Positions 61,905 to 64,000 of a DNA stretch of 64,000 bases are shown here, in pieces. Position 1 is the stretch's first letter, and every line of letters starts with the position of its first letter. The DNA is from Fluviibacter phosphoraccumulans_A. Lineage in GTDB: Bacteria; Pseudomonadota; Gammaproteobacteria; Burkholderiales; Rhodocyclaceae. A model generated the notes under the pieces. It had not been told where the DNA came from and searched no databases. It saw only the letters and a program-made list of their open reading frames with translations. Where the stretch lies: NCBI GenBank assembly GCA_036287865.1, contig CP126743.1:124001-188000 (forward strand), read 5' to 3'. The position numbers and the translations under genes were made by a program.

Positions 61905-63191
61905 ATGTCGCAACGCCAATTTCCGCACAGCCGCCACCTGAATGACCGTGATGAACAGCTGCATTTCGAAAATTGCAGCCTCACAGCCATTGCCGAGACC
62001 TTCAGCACGCCCGCTTACGTTTATTCGCGGACTGCACTCACTGATGCGTATAAGGCCTTCGCCGACACACTCGCTGCGCATCCTACTGGCCAGGAAGGTC
62101 TCGTCTGCTTTGCCGTTAAATCAAATAGCAACCTCGGCGTGCTCAGCCTATTTGCACAGCTCGGCTCGGGGTTCGACATTGTTTCCGGTGGCGAGCTGGC
62201 GCGCGTGATCGCCGCTGGTGGCAACCCACAGAAAGTGGTCTTCTCCGGCGTTGGCAAAACCGAAGATGAAATGATCGCCGCACTGAACGCCGGCATCCTC
62301 TGTTTTAACGTCGAGTCTGCCAGTGAGCTGGATCGACTATCAGCTGTGGCTGCCCGTATTGGCAAGCGCGCACCGATCAGCCTACGCGTGAATCCCGACG
62401 TGGATGCCAAGACACACCCTTACATTTCTACCGGCCTTAAAGAAAATAAATTCGGTGTGCCGATCACTGATGCGCTCACACTCTATCGCCACGCGGCCTC
62501 ACTGCCCAGCATTGAAGTCACCGGCATCGATTGCCACATTGGTTCGCAATTGCTTGACCCCTCACCTTTCGTTGAGGCACTGGAGCGCATCCTACCCCTA
62601 GTCGACACACTGAAGAGCGAAGGCATTCATCTGCATCACATCGACTTGGGCGGCGGCCTGGGTATTTACTATCACGAAGGTCAAACCGAACCGGTTGTCG
62701 CCGACTATCTGCGTCCACTCCTGGATCGTCTGACTGGCCGTGGCTTGCGCGTCTTGCTTGAGCCGGGTCGTCGCCTAGTCGGCAATGCCGGCATACTCCT
62801 GACTAAAGTGGAATATCTGAAGCATGGGGAAGACAAACACTTCGCCATTGTCGATGCCGCCATGAACGATCTGGCACGCCCGGCACTGTACGAAACCTGG
62901 CATGACATCGTTGCCGTCAAACTGCACTGTGGCGAAGCACGCGCTTATGACATTGTTGGCCCCGTCTGCGAAACAGGTGACTTTCTGGGTCAGGCACGTC
63001 CGCTCGCCCTACAACAGGGTGATTTGCTGGCAGTGCTGTCAGCCGGCGCTTATGGCATGGTGATGAGTTCCAACTACAACACCCGACCACGCGCCGTAGA
63101 AGTTCTCGTTGATGGTGACCAGGTACATCTGGTACGCGCCCGCGAAACCGTCGAAAGCCTTTACGCTGGCGAGCAAGTCATCAAGTTCTAA
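61905..63191 (+). CDS. lysA: Diaminopimelate decarboxylase
   Basis: A 428-residue fold-III PLP enzyme making lysine from meso-diaminopimelate. Landmarks: PAYVYSRTAL, CFAVKSNSNLGVL with PLP Lys72, VSGGELARVIAAGG, GIDCHIGSQL, HIDLGGGLGIYYHEG, VCETGDFLGQARP, and GAYGMVMSSNYNTRPR. Complete. It starts 20 nt after the lptM-like gene. Confidence 0.96.
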   Translation: MSQRQFPHSRHLNDRDEQLHFENCSLTAIAETFSTPAYVYSRTALTDAYKAFADTLAAHPTGQEGLVCFAVKSNSNLGVLSLFAQLGSGFDIVSGGELARVIAAGGNPQKVVFSGVGKTEDEMIAALNAGILCFNVESASELDRLSAVAARIGKRAPISLRVNPDVDAKTHPYISTGLKENKFGVPITDALTLYRHAASLPSIEVTGIDCHIGSQLLDPSPFVEALERILPLVDTLKSEGIHLHHIDLGGGLGIYYHEGQTEPVVADYLRPLLDRLTGRGLRVLLEPGRRLVGNAGILLTKVEYLKHGEDKHFAIVDAAMNDLARPALYETWHDIVAVKLHCGEARAYDIVGPVCETGDFLGQARPLALQQGDLLAVLSAGAYGMVMSSNYNTRPRAVEVLVDGDQVHLVRARETVESLYAGEQVIKF

Positions 63192-63212
63192 TACTGCACT
63201 AACGGCCAGCGC

Positions 63213-64000
63213 TTAGCGCGGTAGCACAATCAGCAAGGCGATCTGGATAAAGATGAGCCCTGCAATGTTGCCGATCATCACGATCGAGGCCACTTTTTGT
63301 GGTTCCTGGTTGTAACGCTCGGCAAACATATAGCGCTCGGCAAACATATAGTTCAGCACAGCGGGTGGCAACGAACCAAACAAAATCAGCTGGGCAATAA
63401 AAGCTTCGGAAAGACCCAACGACCAGCCAACCAGCGCTGCCGTTCCCATGCCTGCAAGCGGCCGCACCACAGCCGCCACCAGACTTGCGGTGCTCTCGGA
63501 AAATTTGACGTCGCAAAGCCTGACACCTAGTGCGAATAGCATGAGTGGCACCGAGATATCACCCAGCATACGAATCGCAAACATCAGCGGCTGCCACAGA
63601 TGAATCTGCATGACGTTAAGGAAAAGCCCGAGCGCAGCGGCCTGAAGCATCGGAATCTTCCAGACGTCACTGATGCGCGCTTTAGGATCCAGAATCCAGG
63701 GGCCGATGATGAAATGAATGGTATTAGATACCAGAAACAACTCAACGGCTGCTGACATGCCCTCTTTGCCAAATACGAGCAGTGCTAGAGGAATACCCAG
63801 GTTACCACTGTTATTGATCATGATGGGCATGCCCACCGTCTTGGGCGCTTCACGCAACCCCCGCGCCGTGAGGTAACCAATAGCGCCGCACGCAAAAATC
63901 GAGATCGCCGCACCGCCGGCCAACCAGGCATATTCGCGAATATGAAAATCGCTGCCCGCCATGACGGCAAAAACCATCGCCGGCGTAAAGTAATCCATAT
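63213..64000 (-). CDS. AEC-family transporter, 5' end beyond the window
   Basis: An inner-membrane carrier of the auxin efflux carrier (AEC) family. The visible 262 residues include IMINNSGNLGIPLALLVFG (the family Asn-containing crossing) and PLMLFALGVRLCDV. The open frame continues past 63998, so the start lies outside. Near the C-terminus MFAERY occurs twice in a row, encoded by an exact 18-nt tandem repeat, at the PPAVLNYMFAERYNQEP site where relatives have a single copy. Substrate unknown. Convergent with lysA. Confidence 0.85.
   Translation of the reverse strand, partial: MDYFTPAMVFAVMAGSDFHIREYAWLAGGAAISIFACGAIGYLTARGLREAPKTVGMPIMINNSGNLGIPLALLVFGKEGMSAAVELFLVSNTIHFIIGPWILDPKARISDVWKIPMLQAAALGLFLNVMQIHLWQPLMFAIRMLGDISVPLMLFALGVRLCDVKFSESTASLVAAVVRPLAGMGTAALVGWSLGLSEAFIAQLILFGSLPPAVLNYMFAERYMFAERYNQEPQKVASIVMIGNIAGLIFIQIALLIVLPR
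63316..63351. repeat. Exact 18-nt tandem duplication in the AEC gene
   Basis: The 18-nt unit at 63316-63333 is repeated exactly at 63334-63351, adding six residues (MFAERY) in frame next to the last membrane segments. Confidence 0.95.

Noticed and set aside
1..64000. tRNA, rRNA, CRISPR arrays, prophage or plasmid origins
   Set aside because: No cloverleaf-like sequence, spaced direct-repeat array, phage structural gene or iteron cluster was noticed on reading; a covariance-model scan would be needed to exclude a tRNA fully.

Overview
This looks like a chromosomal segment of a betaproteobacterium. The evidence is gene content and order: RNase II-like rnb, tonB, aroE, mtgA; maf, rlmH, rsfS, nadD; yqgE, ruvX, pyrR, pyrB and an inactive pyrC paralogue; rubredoxin beside a Pil-type receiver; hemL with thiE, thiD and thiC; mrcA, cyaY, lptM and lysA. 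It also carries the AddA/AddB-like exonuclease-helicase pair and the BPSS1780 membrane family seen in that class. I cannot fix the genus by reading. No rRNA, tRNA, CRISPR array or prophage was seen. Both window edges cut a gene (amt on the left, an AEC transporter on the right).

Layout. 1-2.1 kb: amt and glnK, an IS1595-type insertion remnant sitting directly on the glnK start, and a truncated nitroreductase. 2.1-9.9 kb: the recombination nuclease/helicase pair and a broken acyl-AMP ligase. 9.9-16.5 kb: an accessory islet of small exported proteins (lipoprotein, phosphatase-like, Rap1a/Tai-like, DUF3300, RlpA-like, TAXI-type binding protein), several of them broken. 16.6-31.7 kb: housekeeping genes (CBS, Sco, FAH hydrolase, K+ channel, uppP, rnb, tonB, aroE, mtgA, fumC, NlpC/P60, gabD, MaoC, rng, trhP). 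31.7-44.4 kb: maf-rlmH-rsfS-nadD, BPSS1780 membrane proteins, polA, a ferredoxin-reductase, hemJ, rlmL. 44.5-53.7 kb: decayed pilT, yggS-proC-yggU, the pyr cluster, a broken photolyase, a GDT1-family exporter, a degenerate receiver and rubredoxin. 53.8-64 kb: thiE, hemL, a TPP riboswitch with thiD-thiC, mrcA, cyaY, lptM, lysA and the AEC transporter.

The striking property of the window is gene decay. By reading across frames I find interrupted or truncated versions of amt, a nitroreductase, the acyl-AMP ligase, a Rap1a-like protein, DUF3300, an RlpA-like protein, a TAXI protein, tonB, a LOG-family protein, pilT, pyrR, a photolyase and thiC. There are also key-residue losses in a PilH-like receiver and a GDT1-type transporter, and loss of the ATG start of nadD. 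Lesions pile up in some genes (three each in thiC, the photolyase and the ligase). The longest genes (AddA-like 1152 codons, AddB-like 932, polA 912, mrcA 759) have none. That clustering favours real pseudogene formation in a lineage losing functions (type IV pilus motility, de novo HMP synthesis, photorepair, possibly iron uptake), but assembly error cannot be excluded from sequence alone.

Functionally, the intact genes cover DNA repair and replication, RNA processing, peptidoglycan and lipid-carrier metabolism, heme, pyrimidine, proline, shikimate and lysine synthesis. ThiD and ThiE remain open under a TPP riboswitch while ThiC has lost its Fe-S cysteine motif, which suggests thiamine made from salvaged HMP. 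I did not find a convincing new multi-gene system. The most original observations are the lesion pattern, the 24-nt deletion between FCSM repeats in thiC, the Asp-to-Glu receiver, recent exact tandem duplications in two genes, and the IS remnant replacing the glnK promoter region.
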